64,000 nucleotides of DNA from Owenia fusiformis (lineage: Eukaryota; Annelida; Polychaeta; Sabellida; Oweniidae), in assembly GCA_903813345.2 (NCBI GenBank), contig CAIIXF020000007.1, positions 15,794,714 through 15,858,713 of the forward strand, in the 5' to 3' direction. The translations under genes were made by a program, and so were the position numbers. The notes under the pieces were generated by a model. The model made no database searches and was not told the DNA's origin. It saw only the letters and a program-made list of their open reading frames with translations. Every line of letters begins with the position of its first letter. The stretch's first letter is position 1. Shown piece by piece: positions 1-13,500 of this stretch.

Positions 1-91
1 AATATTTTCATGATTTATCCCACATACCCCGAAACACGAGTAGCCATAGTGACCATATTTTTCATCAAAGTTAAGATGGTCAATGACATTT

Positions 92-1075
92 GGCAGTCTC
101 ACGCCCGGTGATCTGATGAAATGAACGGGGAGGGGGAGTAGCTGATTTTCGGTAAATTCAACAAATGTTGAAGATTTATTTTTTCAAGCAAAAGTTTACA
201 ATTGAATGGCTACATGAATAGGTGCAGTGCACAGGGAAATATGTTAGGTCTTCTTGGATTTTTTTTGAACTGATGGAGTTCTAAGATAAAAGGTCTATTA
301 AAAAAGGCGCAGCGTCGCCAACGTGCAAATGTCAATGTTTTTGCTATAAATCAAGCAACAATGGTCTGCACGAGATGTAATAAATATATAAGCGACATTT
401 TTATATCACAAAATTCATTGCCGGTTTTTTAAAATAATTTTCCAAATGATAGATAAAAAATAATCGAAAATAATTAAAATTGAACGGAGGGGGGGGAGTG
501 AACGGAGGGGGGGAGTAAAATGTCTTTAAGGTGGAAGAAATTTCCATAAATTCGTGTACTTGAAAAATGAACTCACTTACTCAGTAACTTGATGTTACAA
601 CTCTGAAAAGTGAAAAATGGGGAATATGGATTTATTGGAAGTTTTCATATGTCTTATAGACAAATTACTCCCTCCCTCCATTCAATTTTAATAATTTTCG
701 ATTACTTTTTATATAACGTATGGTAACATGTTTTACAAAACCCAATAGTTTTGTGATAATTACTTCACTTACAAGTATTTATTACAGGTCGTGGAGACCC
801 CTGTTGGTTGATTTATAGCAAAAACATTGGCATTTGCATGTTGGCGATGCTGCACTTTTTTAATAGATCTTTTATTTTAGAACTCCACAGTTAAAAAAAT
901 CCAAAAAGACCTAACATATTCCCCCGTCCACTGCGTCTATTCATTTAGCCATTCAATTGTAAACTTTCTCTTGAAAAAATAAATCTTCAAGATTTGTTGA
1001 ATTTTCTACCGAAAATCAGCTAGATCTACTCCCCCCTCTGTTTATTTCTTCTGATCAACGGGCGTGATTCTTATT
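92..1075. repeat. Foldback (inverted-repeat) element, ~1 kb
   Basis: Two arms of roughly 420 bp lie in inverted orientation (about 92-527 and 660-1072) around a ~130-bp spacer. The outer edges share CACGCCCG, then GGGGGAGTAG and GCTGATTTTCGGTA; the inner edges share AAAATTGAA followed by a G-rich run. Arm divergence looks like roughly 10-15% with small indels. No open reading frame is present. This is probably an old non-autonomous foldback transposon. Confidence 0.75.
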
Positions 1076-1302
1076 TTAGACTGTTTTTAACACCTCCTGT
1101 GAAAATTTGAATGAAAAGGGCACAAAACTCTTAGTTTGAGAGGGATTTTCTCTAAACTAAAAGTATCGATTGACCTGGAATTAGAAAACAATTATAGAGA
1201 CTACTTTTCCATGTTTTTCCAACACGGTTACAGTAAGAGAGTTGGCACAATGGGGGAACTTTAGGGTACAATTTCTTCTGAATTAGCCTTCTTTAATTCT
1301 AG

Positions 1303-1440
1303 ATACCATATACCATATTTTCTAAAATACCATATACCATATTTTTTACACCTCTTATACCATATACGATAAATTTTGCCCCCTCTTATACAATATACAA
1401 TAAATTTTCAGCCTCTTATACGATATACAATATCTCTATA
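1303..1440. repeat. Short tandem repeat of ACCATATACCATATTTT-like units
   Basis: Degenerate copies of a ~30-bp unit built on TATACCATATAC/TATACAATATAC occupy the DNA immediately upstream of the LINE fragment. This is low-complexity sequence with no gene. Confidence 0.5.
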
Positions 1441-1454
1441 CACCCCCCCCACAA

Positions 1455-2320
1455 GTCTACTCGACTCTGGCAACCCAATAGACGTAATCTATTTTGACTT
1501 TTCCCGGGCGTTTGACAGCGTACCGCACTGCAGACTACTTGAAAAACTGAACAGCTACGGCTTCAAGGGAAATCTTCTAAAGTGGCTGACTGCATTCCTG
1601 ACAAAAAGAAGACAGAGAGTCAAAGTCAACGGGAGCCTTTCAAGCTGGACTGAAGTCACCAGCGGTATCCCTCAAGGCTCCAGCCTCGGACCACTGGCCT
1701 TCATAATCTACATAAACGATCTTCCCGAGAAAGTTAAAACCACATTGAAAATTTTCGCCGATGATACAAAGTTGTACAGTGCCATACCCAGACAAGACGA
1801 CATCACAAAACTACAAGAAGATATTAACGAACTTGTCAACTGGTCGGATAAATGGCTCCTCAAATTCAACTCCAGCAAATGTAAAGTTCTCCATCTGGGG
1901 AACAATAACAGCAACCACAAATATACACTAGACAACCAACCACTGGAAGAAGTCACCAAAGAACGTGACCTTGGTGTGACCATCGACCAGGATTTAAAGT
2001 TCCATGACCATGTCTCCAACTGTGTAAATAAAGCAAATAAGATTTTGGGTGCAATTAAAAGAACATTCTCCAACAAAGATGCAGATATTTTCCTCCCCCT
2101 ATACACTACTCTAGTCCGCCCCCCAGGGCTGTCAACTTGGGACCACCTAATATGAGTGACTTACAAATGTTGGACACCGGAGTCCAAATCTGAACACTTT
2201 TGTCCAAATTTTGAACACCTTTGGCCAACTTTTAAACACCTTTGGCCAAAGTTTGAGCACCTTTGCTAAACTTTTATAACCTCAAATTTTTCGCGCTCGC
2301 TACGCTCGCGGTGTCGTCAA

Positions 2321-2352
<32 letters not shown>

Positions 2353-3298
2353 ACGTACGAAAATTTCCAATGAACATGCGTGACATATACGGGATTCGCG
2401 TGACAAATCCGAACAAATTGCGTTCGTTTTTTTCCGACGTTCGTATTTTTACCGTATCATAAACATATTTTGAAAATTTTTTTACAGAAACATATTTGCG
2501 TGACAATTACCAGGTAAAATGCGTATTTGCGTGACATTTTGTGTCACGCAAAAAAAACTGGCGTGACTTCAAATTCTTCAGCAAATGCGTGACAAATACG
2601 CAAATTGCGGGACAGTTGACAGGCCTGGCCCCCACCTGGAATACTGCACGGTAGCCTGGAATCCCAGATATCAATCGGACATTAACAAGATTGAGAAAAT
2701 ACAGAGGCGAGCCACCAAACTCATCACCGGCATGACTGACCTGTCTTATGAAGAACGACTGAAGCAGCTACATCTATTTCCCATGACATATAGGAGGAAA
2801 AGAGGAGACTTAATTCAAGTATATAAAATCATGAATGACATAGACAAGATAAAGCCATCCCATTTCTTTACCCCAAGTCATACCAACACAAGAGGCCACA
2901 GCCAGAAATTCTACAAATCCAGATGTAACCTTGCCCTGAGACGAGGATTCTTCAGTCAACGTACAGTAGGCGACTGGAACAACCTCCCAGAGAACGTAGT
3001 TACAGCCCTAACATTAGACGATTTCAAAGCAAAGGTCGACGCCTACTTCTACCCAGACATGTAAGATCACAGGGAACCTAGGATGATCAGTTCACATTAC
3101 ACTAGTATTTTTGCCCATGTTCAAAATAATTTTAGTGCAACTGTCACATTGAATTACACACACTACCGTCTTTGGGAAATAAAATACCAAAGAAATTGAA
3201 AACTGCCCCATAAAAATCCATGTAAATAATAAAACCAGAAGGGAGGACAACACAGGATTAACCTTACCCTCCTAAACATGATGATGATGATGATGATG
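1455..3298 (+). mobile_element. 5'-truncated CR1/L2-like non-LTR retrotransposon, split by a MITE
   Basis: A reverse-transcriptase reading frame runs from about 1455 and continues after an insertion to the stop at 3062-3064. Visible RT motifs are FDFSRAFDSVP (catalytic block A), GIPQGSSLGPL (block B) and FADDTK (block C). They are followed by the typical C-terminal LVRP/HLEYCTVAWNP and KIEKIQRRATKLI. The frame LVRP-HLEYC is interrupted at 2124-2627 by a 504-bp MITE. The 5' half (endonuclease, ORF1) is absent, as expected for 5'-truncated LINEs. The 3' tail ends in a (GAT)n run at about 3279-3298, in line with CR1/L2-type elements that end in microsatellites instead of poly(A). The element is dead. 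Confidence 0.85.
2124..2627. mobile_element. MITE inserted in the LINE, with 6-bp target duplication
   Basis: Termini are CAGGGCTGTCAACT and, inverted, CAGGCCTGTCAACT (13 of 14 match). The element is flanked by GCCCCC at 2118-2123 and 2628-2633. Removing the element and one copy restores the LINE frame exactly (VRP-HLEY). Inside are a run of 30 G (2322-2351) and several GCGTGACA repeats. The target lies in a C-run, so the exact duplication length is slightly ambiguous. The superfamily is not certain. Confidence 0.8.
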
Positions 3299-4099
3299 TC
3301 AAGTATCAACTGATCATAATAACCAGAACATATCAACCAAACCAGAACATATCAACCAATGCATTCATCCTGATAAGCACAATCACCTATTGTTATTGTT
3401 ATCGCCATCTTTCTTTGATAAAAAGTTTTATTTACAATCTGATTTTCAACTCTAAAACTCTCAATAGAGGGCAGCGTGAAGAGTTACGTTGCCCTTTGGA
3501 ACGGAAAGAAACAGGTTTGACAATTTTGTATTTATACCCAGTTTATTTCACATTGTATGAACTAATATAAACTAAATCTCTGCAACTAGACTGAAAATAT
3601 TATCCTTGGCAATGCAGTGCTATACGAACTCGACATATGTAGGCTATAGGGTGTAGGCTTCAGTGCAAAATAGATCTAAATATTTGTTTTCATTTTTTGG
3701 AATATTTTTGGGAAAAAAATATTTTGACATGTCTTTTGGTAGGAACTAGGAAGCAATCATATAAGGCTAGTTATTAGCCTCCATAATATAAAGCTTTTCC
3801 TCAAGGAGTATTGCCTCCCGGGGATGCAACTCGATATTCTTCCATATATGGGTCCACAATGTATAGATTGTTGCTCGATTGTTGTTGTTGTGTTGCATAA
3901 GCCGCTGTTTCCTCGGCAGTTCGTCTTGTGTACTGTAAATTCTCTTTGTGCTCTCTCATAGATCTAGTCATGGTATGAAATACAAAATTCAAAATCAAGA
4001 ATATCGAGCGTCCCTTGGAGCCGTAGAAATATACAGGCACGAATACCATATCACATTATGTTGGGAGATTGAAGAATAGTACAATAACGTCATTTCGAA
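3299..4099. other. Mostly unassigned; one weak minus-strand ORF at 3801-4049
   Basis: The minus-strand frame 3801-4049 begins with a true ATG and encodes 82 residues. It has a hydrophobic stretch near residues 14-25 and a Gln/Ser-rich tail ending PGGNTP. Its composition looks more protein-like than its neighbours, and a minus-strand AATAAA lies near 3541-3546. I see no convincing splice acceptor and recognise no family. It could be the last exon of a gene disrupted by nearby transposons, or chance. Confidence 0.2.
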
Positions 4100-4509
4100 G
4101 GGCAATATTTAGCCCCCTATCATTGAATATATGCCTGAAGTCTGACGTCAATATAGCCCGAGCTTGCGAGGGTTATATTGACAACAGACTGAAGGCATAT
4201 ATTCAATGATACGGACATAATTGATGTATTACATACCTAAAGTACATTTACATAACATTTCATAAAGATAATATGTTGAAATACATGAAAAAAGACCAAA
4301 ATTTTACACGATTCCAGTCTAAATCACTTTGTTTACATGTTATGACGTCATAAAGTTGTCATGGTAAAAAAGTTTGGCGGCTATACAGGAATATATAGCC
4401 GACCTTCAGCTCCATTGACTTCAATACAAATGCTTCGCTGGGTATGTAATACAGTGAAATATTGGACCGAAAGGCACTCGGTCCAATATTTCACTGTATT
4501 ACATTGCCC
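4100..4509. mobile_element. Small DNA element built of two long hairpins
   Basis: The ends carry GGGCAAT and ATTGCCC. Just inside the left end, 4117-4212 forms a ~41-bp near-perfect hairpin (arms ATCATTGAATATATGCCT and its inverse). Just inside the right end, 4446-4504 forms a ~25-bp hairpin (arm GTAATACAGTGAAATATTGG). Between them, GTATTACATACC and GGTATGTAATAC are themselves inverted. No protein is encoded; probably a non-autonomous transposon with subterminal hairpins. Confidence 0.6.
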
Positions 4510-4715
4510 GCAGAAATTATGTTATTAGTATTATTACCACCTTTAATGACCAGTGAGTGAATCACTATGTTTATCCTATAGACATTATAGTCATAGTCTG
4601 TAGGGGTCAATGGGGCATAATCTAGTAGAAGAATACGGAATGTTGAGTAGATGGATTTAGAAAATATGGACGAGAATGAGGAAAAGACTGATGAGATGAT
4701 TAGACATAAAGTATA

Positions 4716-5220
4716 CAGTACTGAACCTGTATATCTGAACACCTGGCTAATCCGAACACCTCCCAATCGGAACACTTTTTTCGGTCCCATTTTTTTCCTC
4801 CCATTGACTCCCATGTTAAAAAAAACTTGAAATGTGAACATCTCTCAATTTGTACAGTGAACAGTCATATTTGAAAAATTGACCTGTCTAATCTGAACAC
4901 TTTTCATAAAATTTCACATGTTTCATACAAACTTGCTCAAATATTGTTTTAAGATATCAAAACGTTTGGAAAAAACCTGGATGGTCTTGATTATAATAGG
5001 GCTTTCCAGCATGACTAGATTCATTTGAATCAAATTTTCAAATTTCCGTAATGCCATAAAGCTATGTGGTCAAATGAACTTTAAATATGTACAGAGAATG
5101 TGTTCTCATTTCTTCAGAATCCGGAATCTCATGAATGCAAAAACCTCGAAATGTGAACACCTCCTAATCTGAACGTTTTAAACTGGTCCCAATGGCATTC
5201 GGATTAGACAGGTTTTACTG
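4716..5220. mobile_element. Tc1/mariner superfamily MITE (pogo/Tigger-like), TA target site
   Basis: Inverted ends begin CAGTACTGAACCTGT (left) and CAGTAAAACCTGTCTAATCC (right, inverted), flanked by TA on both sides (4714-4715, 5221-5222). The interior repeats TCTGAACACC-type words. The CAGTA-AACCTG start with TA duplication is characteristic of pogo/Tigger derivatives. The long minus-strand frame overlapping its left end is not a gene. Confidence 0.8.
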
Positions 5221-5293
5221 TAGTTGAAATTGCATCTTCTCACAGCTGGGGACCAAAATGCTGTCTGCTAAAAGAGGGACTTTTTACATGTAT

Positions 5294-5754
5294 TAGAGGT
5301 GTGCACTGTTGGTAAATCACTTGATCGATTAACAAAATATTTTAATCGATTAATCATCGATTAATCATTCGAACATAAACGATGGAGATCTGACATAATT
5401 TCCCTTCAATTTTCTAATTCTTTAGTAGTAGGAGATTATTCATTCGCTTGATTTGATTGCATACCTCTATTTAATATACACGAGTATATATCAATATTAG
5501 ATGTATCAGTGAAACACAAAAAAGAGGTAACCGTCAGGCTAAGGCTAAGCTTGTTTGGCAGTTTGAGTTTTAAGCTTGGCATGTCAACCTGACAAATTAG
5601 GTCTCAATCAGTCAGTGAAATCAAGTAAGCTTACTCACAGCAGGATATTAAAGATTATCTTTTTGAGAATCAATTAAATGAGTATTAAAAATCTTGATCG
5701 ATTAAACTTGTGTCGATCAATTAATCGATGATCGATTAAGAATTCACACCTCTA
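5294..5754. mobile_element. hAT-superfamily MITE with perfect 8-bp target duplication
   Basis: The 461-bp element has inverted ends TAGAGGTGTG (left) and its inverse CACACCTCTA (right). It is flanked by identical ACATGTAT at 5286-5293 and 5755-5762. Subterminal ATCGATTAA words recur near both ends. An 8-bp duplication with a TAGAGGTGTG-type end is standard for hAT elements. It encodes no transposase. Confidence 0.9.
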
Positions 5755-5762
5755 ACATGTAT

Positions 5763-7512
5763 GTACAATCAAGCAATGCAACAACAGAAAGGCATTTTTG
5801 TTTTGCTGCTCATGGAACAAGTTTGGAGAAAAATGATATGACATGAAACTCACTTACTTGATTTTCAAACAACTGGTATATTTTGATATACAAATTAAGA
5901 GTTTTGCGGGAGGTAGTGGTTTCCATATGCCCCGACCTGCGTGAAAATAGGAGAATGATGAAAAATAAAGATGAAAGATGAAATTGGCACAAATAGTAAA
6001 CGTAAGAATATGTTGAGTTCTCTCATTTCTTACCTGAACCTACAGTAATCTAATGATAACCTTTATACACCAAAATTGGCCATTTTTTGCAATTTTCCAA
6101 AAATGTGCATCAGTATCTTCTAGGGAAGAAAATATTTTCATTGCTAACATTTCATTCAGTTGACCTTTGATACTATCTATGTGTTCAAGAATTAGGACAA
6201 CCATGTTAATCCTGGGATTAACCTTGGATTTCGTCTTTATTGTTTTAGTATTCCCAGGATTTACATTTTAAAGGGATATTTACCACTTACTTTCTATATG
6301 TAAATAATATGTGTACAGCAGGTCAATATGCTAAATCTTTGACCAAGCATGGACTATAGAACAAAAATACACCCAAGTACAAGAAAATAATTAGCCAATG
6401 TAGTAATGCATATTACAGTATATGTCTAATGAAAATATAAAAGTCTGTTCTAATGAAAAAATGCAGCGCACTCAAATGATCGATTCTCCACGAATTGTGC
6501 ATGTTTTTTACCGCATGCTTATCATTGGTCTAAATTGTTTACACCCAGGTAAATGTTCTGATACTCAGATCATACTCAGACCATCATATACTAGACAAGG
6601 ATCAATTTCCACACAAACCGAATCTTAATATTATTTTCTTGCAGGCTAGTTCCGATTAAGTCTGATTTTTGCCATTTAAACATGTATTTAACAAGTTCAT
6701 AAAAATACTTTTAAACATTGCTCTTTTAAACATGTTCAATAAGCTCAGGATACTTTAAAATAGGCACTTGAGGCAAACTCGAGATTTATTCAGTTTGGGC
6801 CCTTTCTATAATCAGCATGTATAATTTACATTATAGATTGTGGATAAGTCGGGATAAAGTGATTATTAGTGATATTGATTAAGATAATTGACAAGCAATA
6901 AGCATATTTTTTGGAGACAATTTTTGAAAATTTGCACTAAACTTCTGAATCTGCCAAGAATATGGCAAAAGTAGGTCATTGAGATAACATTGTGAGCCCG
7001 TCTAAACAAATATGATTATTGAACTTTGATTTCTAAACACATGTTAATAAAACACCTGGTTAGTTTGACCCTCTAATATAATAAATTTTCAACATGTTTG
7101 TCATTGATCTTTGATCAAGTCTGAACTTTGAGCTACTATATTCTAGTACATAAGAAACAATATTTTGATTGAGGAGGCGGGGTCTTTCCAGTTAAACATC
7201 ACCTATACATAATACCTGTATGCATACAAAGACAAAAAATAATATTTATATAATGATTGTAAGGAAGAGATTCCCTCCAACACTTTACTCATTCAGTATT
7301 TACCACGTCTACTTTCTTCATTTTGTTATTGTCAGTGAACATATAGTTCATATAAGGTAAAATTCTATATTTTCAGATATCCCGTATCAAATCTTACAAT
7401 AGCTTCTGTTTTTATTGAGCAAATAAATACATTAGAATATTGTTTTTTTAACATATAGGTAAATTTTTATCCCACATCAAAGTGTATTGATACATTTCAC
7501 TAACTATTTCAG
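5763..7512. other. AT-rich gene-free stretch upstream of the acyl-CoA oxidase
   Basis: I see no coding exon, RNA gene or clear transposon here; reading frames up to 68 codons look random. The acceptor TTTCAG ending at 7512, eight bases before the oxidase start codon, implies an unseen 5'-UTR exon somewhere in this stretch. Confidence 0.4.
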
Positions 7513-7519
7513 AATAAGG

Positions 7520-10500
7520 ATGTGGAGTCAGAAATTATGTCCCGTGGCAAGGTCTGCCATTTTACTACGTCATGCTGCATACATACCAAGGGTTGCTATG
7601 GCAACAAGCATCAACACAAGCCCCACCTATGGACCAATTTTTATACCACAGAGGCAAAAAGTCACAGTGGCTGCCCAAATGGAAGATCGTTTTGAACCAC
7701 CAGCTTTACGCGGAGCCTGGACAACAGCACCATCTTTTGATGTGGAAAAGATGACAGCACTCCTTGATCACGATAATCACGACATGAGGAAGAAGTTTCG
7801 TGAATTTGTCAGTGACCCTGTCATGATACCAAAGTACAACATAACTCTGAAAGAAGAACGCGACATTGCTCTTGCTAGGCTACAGAGAATCTGTGATGCT
7901 GGGTTTATATCTGTACTGGACTTTAAGAATAATCCCCTGAGGATATTTGCTGCACATGAGTTGGCGTCTGTTATTGATCCTGCCATGACCACAAAAATGA
8001 CAGTGCAGTTCAACTTGTTTGGGGGCACCGTGCTGAAGCTTGGAACAGAGAGACACCATGGCAAGCTACTTGCAGGTAAATGCACGAAAGTCAAACCCTT
8101 TGCACAAATCCCAAGAGTTCAAAAATAGAAATAATGTTTTCTTTAAAACTTCAGAGCTGAAAGATTATTTATTTTTTCTCTATTTGTGTGCAAAGCTAAA
8201 TCATGTGATCCCCAACTATAAGCTATCTTACATATTGATTTTCCTCTGGGAGGGTGGATGTTATCTTAATGAAATTTTGCACGTTCTTAATCATTCTACA
8301 CATTTAGTGAAGACCTTTTGATTCAAATGAAGCTTGCAAAAGTTCTTGATATGTTTATTTAGCATACTAACAAAAATAGAAGAAAATATTTTATCAATAT
8401 TTAGATGGCGTGTTAAATTACAAAGGTTTTCTACAGACGACAAAGGTTTTCTACAGACGACAAAGGTTATGTTGCATCAATATATTAAACAAATACTGAT
8501 TTCAATAAATGTAATTCAATACTAAAAATTACAAATTGAATTCTATGATTATATTATCCCATCAAAGTAAGATTACATTAATTATAATAATTCATAGAAA
8601 AGTTTTGAAATTCAATGTCACTACCAGAAGGGGTGACATATTGTTATAGTCTCCAACTTTTTTGTATTAGGTGTTCTGCGTTCAGGGTTCAGTGTCCATA
8701 ACACAGCATCTGTAACAAGTCACTGCACCTGTAACAAATGCCAGGTGGTGACATTTTGCATGTTAATGCCTTGTTCAACTTATTAGGGCACAAGGAATGA
8801 TAATCCATATGCAGTATAAACCATGTAGTACTACATTTACCTTATACGAGGGCCTCTTAATATACCTTATTTTAGATCTCCTTACAGGGCTCTCACCAGG
8901 AAATATTTAGGGTGTGGTGCTAACATCTTCAGAATAACCGTTCAATCGTGATAAATCATATTTATGTTATGTTTTATCCTTTTTACATGCTATTATTATA
9001 TATTCAGTCAAGTTTAGACTGTGGAAACAGCCATGATCTGCCAATAGGGTGTGGAGGGAGCTAAATAGAGTGTGGTGCTGCGCCACGGTCTAAAAGCCTG
9101 GCGAGAGCCCTGCCTTAAACTTAATCTGTATAGACCCCTGCATGTATGGTATACATGATTTGTCATAACTGCTTTATTTTTGCTTCAGGCATAGACAATC
9201 TTAATGATGTTGGTTGTTTTGGCCTGACAGAGTTGGGATATGGCAACAATGCTGTAGAAATGGAAACAACTGCAATATATGACAAAGACACCCAGGAGTT
9301 CATTATAAATACCCCTACACCCCTGGCCCAGAAGTACTGGATTACTAACGGTGCTGTACATGCTAAACATTGTGTCGTGTTTGCTCAACTACACCCTGAA
9401 GGCCCTGGCACTAAATCTCAAGGTATTCTCCCTAATGCATAGTCTATCAGTCTCTGACTGTATATATTTTTATTAATATATATTTTCATTGTTTTTTATC
9501 GTAACATTGAACAGTAAACTACATTTATGGAATCTGAGGAGGCACAAGTTTAGTTAGTATTCACATAGAAATGTTTTCAACTTCATAAATGGCAATTCCT
9601 CAACATGGACCAGTGATTTTTTGAGGACCTCTAATTTGCATAAATATACAATACTGAGCAATGCATGTACAAAATTATTCAGATCCTTCAGATATATGGC
9701 ACATTTGGATGTTAATTTTAATTGTAAATGGTTAAGCACCTACAAGATATTGTTCTGTTGTAGGTATTCATGGTATCCTTGTGCAGGTCAGGGACAATGA
9801 CTTGAACACAATGCCTGGAGTCACCATCGAAGATATGGGGTGAGTTTGTCTTTAAGTACACGAGAGCTGAAGCAGGTCTATATATTGCTATTACATATAA
9901 ACTATGTTCTTCCAATCCAAAAGTAATTTTCAATTTTTTCAAGTTTCGACAAATCGTTTTTGGCGTTTTATTCAAAAGCGTTATTTGGTTTCAGGGTTTT
10001 TTGCTAATATGTGTTATTTACATCAAATATTAATCTTTGTGTGATATTCAATCTGTATCCTTACCATGGGACAACATTTTGAATTTTTTTTAATTCAGAA
10101 ATAAATTTATTTTCATTGTTATAGCTACAAGATGAGTGGAAATGGCGTTGATAATGCTAAACTGTCATTTGATAATGTCAGAGTGCCAAGAGAAAATCTG
10201 TTAAACAAGTAAGTTTTCTAATATTTTTACCTTTGATGCCTTTGTGTACAAAATATTCTTTTCATTTGCAGACCTGGTTTTAAATGTGAATCACAAGCAA
10301 ATGCTTTAAATGTGTGTTTTGGCATTTTTTCTGAATAACCAGTAAACATTCATTGACCCTCGGTTAGTGGATCTCATATTTGCTTGTTTGTTAAGTGAAA
10401 GTGCATTCAGTTTGTCATGAAGTCCTGATAGGTTAAATAATTGTGAAGAGTGACTTTTCTCGTCAGCCCTTACACAAAGAAATTAATGTCTGTTATCCCA

Positions 10501-13500
10501 TATACCCCTAAGAGTACCCATGTAACTATTACAACCAATATAGTAATGGAAATAACCGTATGACAAACGAACTTACAAGAAACTTGTGCTGTTTGGTGAA
10601 TGATGATAACAATTATTTCTCATTTCAGGTATTCTGATGTGGAGGCTGATGGCACATTCACCAGTACCATCAAGGGTACCAGGAACAGGTTCTTAACTGT
10701 TGCTGACCAGTTGCTCTCAGGCAGGATTTGTATTGCGTCTATGAGCCAGGGGGCAGCTAAGGCAGCATTGACCATTGCCTTGAGGTACAGCGCCACTAGG
10801 CTCACAGTAGGGGCAACAGGTTAGTATTTTATATATTGAATCAATAAGAGAAAGCTTTAAAAAGTCAATGTTGTTTCAGAAACTTAAATGATCAATTTTG
10901 TTGTTTGGGAATTTCCGAAGTAGGTTAGGATTTTATTCATTGCAGGAATAGAAGAGAGCCATGGGGTTGGGAATTTCACTAGAGCAGAAATATTCCATCC
11001 GATATAGATAATGTTTTGAAATAATCCTTAAACTTAACTTTTCTGTACTAACTTTTTTCATTCACAAAGCTGTGAGTTTAAATTGATACATTTGCCCTAA
11101 CCATTATTTAAATAAAAAGAAATCATCTATTCTTGCATCCTTTTTCCATATTTTTAGTTTAGATCTCACAGTGGACAAATCAACTTCAAGCAATTCAAAA
11201 TAACATTATAAGGGGTTTATCTGAGGCATAACCTGTGTTTAGCTACATGTAAGTTTCTGAAATGACATTAAACCATGGACAGCTTTCCTGAATAATCTAG
11301 GACTGGAAGGCAATTTCATTTTTAGAGCATCATTCTTCATTGAATTAATCAAAATCGTATGTCAGTTTGTTCCATTCTTTATTATTTTAAGGAGCGAATG
11401 TCGTAAGTTGTTGAAAGGATGGTCATTCAAATAAATATTCTTACAGAATACCCCTGTTGAAAGTGAAAGTTAAGTAAATATTCCCAGACAAAATAAAAGT
11501 TTACAGAGCTATTATTGATCCAACATGTAAATATTATGTTATATAATGTTTCCTTCAACAAATATGAGCCAAGTACCCTTCAAATATTGGACTGAAAGTT
11601 TTGTTTTGATATCCTTGCCTCTTGACATCTTGTCCCTTAGAAAATGCTATTATAACAGTGTGTTGATTATCCCATCGAATGAAGTTCGGAGGGATATAGG
11701 GAACGCCTCCGTCCGTCCGTCCGTCTGTTCATCCGTCTGTCCTTCCGGACGTACGTATGTACCGTCCGTACGTCCGTCCGGTCAATAACTCAAATACCAT
11801 TGACCCAATTTTGTTCATATTTTGTATACTGTACATATACCCTATGGGGGTAGAAGTTCGCTCGTAAGGCAATTTTCAAAATGGCCGCTCATTTAAAAAT
11901 GGCTGCCATTTTAGTGCCGATTTTACAGTAATTTAGGTGCAATATGTAAAACTGTAATAGCAATATGTTTTAAATGTAAAAAATTATATAGCACATTAGT
12001 AAAGCTAGAAATGTGGATATTAAAGAAGCACATGTCAGCCATCTTTAAAAATGGCGGCCTTTACTCGTTACTTTATGATTTTTGTTGTAACTCGAAAAGT
12101 AGTGGAGCGATTTTGTTCATATTTGATACGTGAGTACTATAAGCATGGCACACTGTCTAATGACACTTTTGGTGCAAGGTGGCTATTTTGAAAAATGGCC
12201 GCCATTTAAACGTATTTTACTATAACTCGAAAAGTAGTGGAGCGATTTTGTTCATATTTGGTATGTGAATACTATAAGCATGACACACTGTCTAATGACA
12301 CTTTTGGTAGAAAGTGGCCATTTTGAAAAATGGCTGCCATTTTTGCTATATACTTTGTTTGTAAAAATACCAGCCATGGCTGTTCGATGGGATTTGCTAC
12401 GGTTTGGCGTTGCTGTTGTCTATTAAATTTTGTAAAGTCTTCTTTATATGAACAATATTCAATATTGTTTTTAGTCAGAAAAAACAACAACAGAATATAA
12501 GAAGAATGTTAAGAGAACCATATTGATATTGTATAAAAACTGAAAAATATGGCCTAAATAAGGTCCCTTAAATAAACAGATAGCCAAAATTGTTATTCTA
12601 CATCTGTACACCTTAATACAGTGTATGTCAATTAACTAGTGCGTTTTGCAAATAACAAACTTATTTCAAACACAAACACAACAGTTTACTTAACATGATT
12701 TTGCAGATGTCTAAAATTGAACATGTCTATTTGCAGGTCAATCAGACACCAGTATTATGAACTACCAGCTGCAGCAGCGTGCCATGATTCCCCTCCTGGC
12801 GAGCACATATGCCATCAACTTTGGGCTGGACTACATCAAGGACCGCTGGGCCTTCCAGAATGAGGATGGCAGCGAACATGCCGAGATTGTCACCATGTGT
12901 TGCGCCATTAAACCCATAGCTTCCTGGAATGTAGAAGACCTGGCTTCAACAGCAAGGGAACGATGTGGAGGACAAGGCTATCTCTCTTGTAATAGATTCG
13001 GGGGATTTATTGGCCTGGCACACGCTGCAATGACAGCTGAGGGAGACAACAGTGTGCTCATGCAGAAAGTAGCAAAAGAAGCCTTAACCATGTTCAAACC
13101 TAAAGCATTACGTGCACCCGAGACGCAGAACCTTGATGACCCTGAATTCCTGCACTATTGCTTGGAGAAGCGTGAACAGACACTGTTCATGTTCCTTGGA
13201 GCCAAGATGAAGAAAGCAGGGAAAGAAGGGATGTTTGAGACATGGATGTACCAAGAGAGCGACCTCATCCAAGCCGCTGCAAGATCTTATGGGGAGCGCC
13301 TAATCAGTGAACAGTTCAAAGCTGTTATAGATAAAGCAGAAGGTGGCAATAAAGAAATCCTGAGTCAGTTGTACAACCTTTACGTATTGAACATTATAGA
13401 GAAACAACTCGGACAGTTCATAACCAATGAAATCATTTCTGTTCAAACTGGCCGATTGGTCAACCCAAAAGCTGCGGAAATGTGCCGACAGATTGCACCA

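Noticed and set aside
4491-4841. 116-codon minus-strand frame
   Set aside because: Runs across the left half of the pogo/Tigger-like MITE; no protein-like features.
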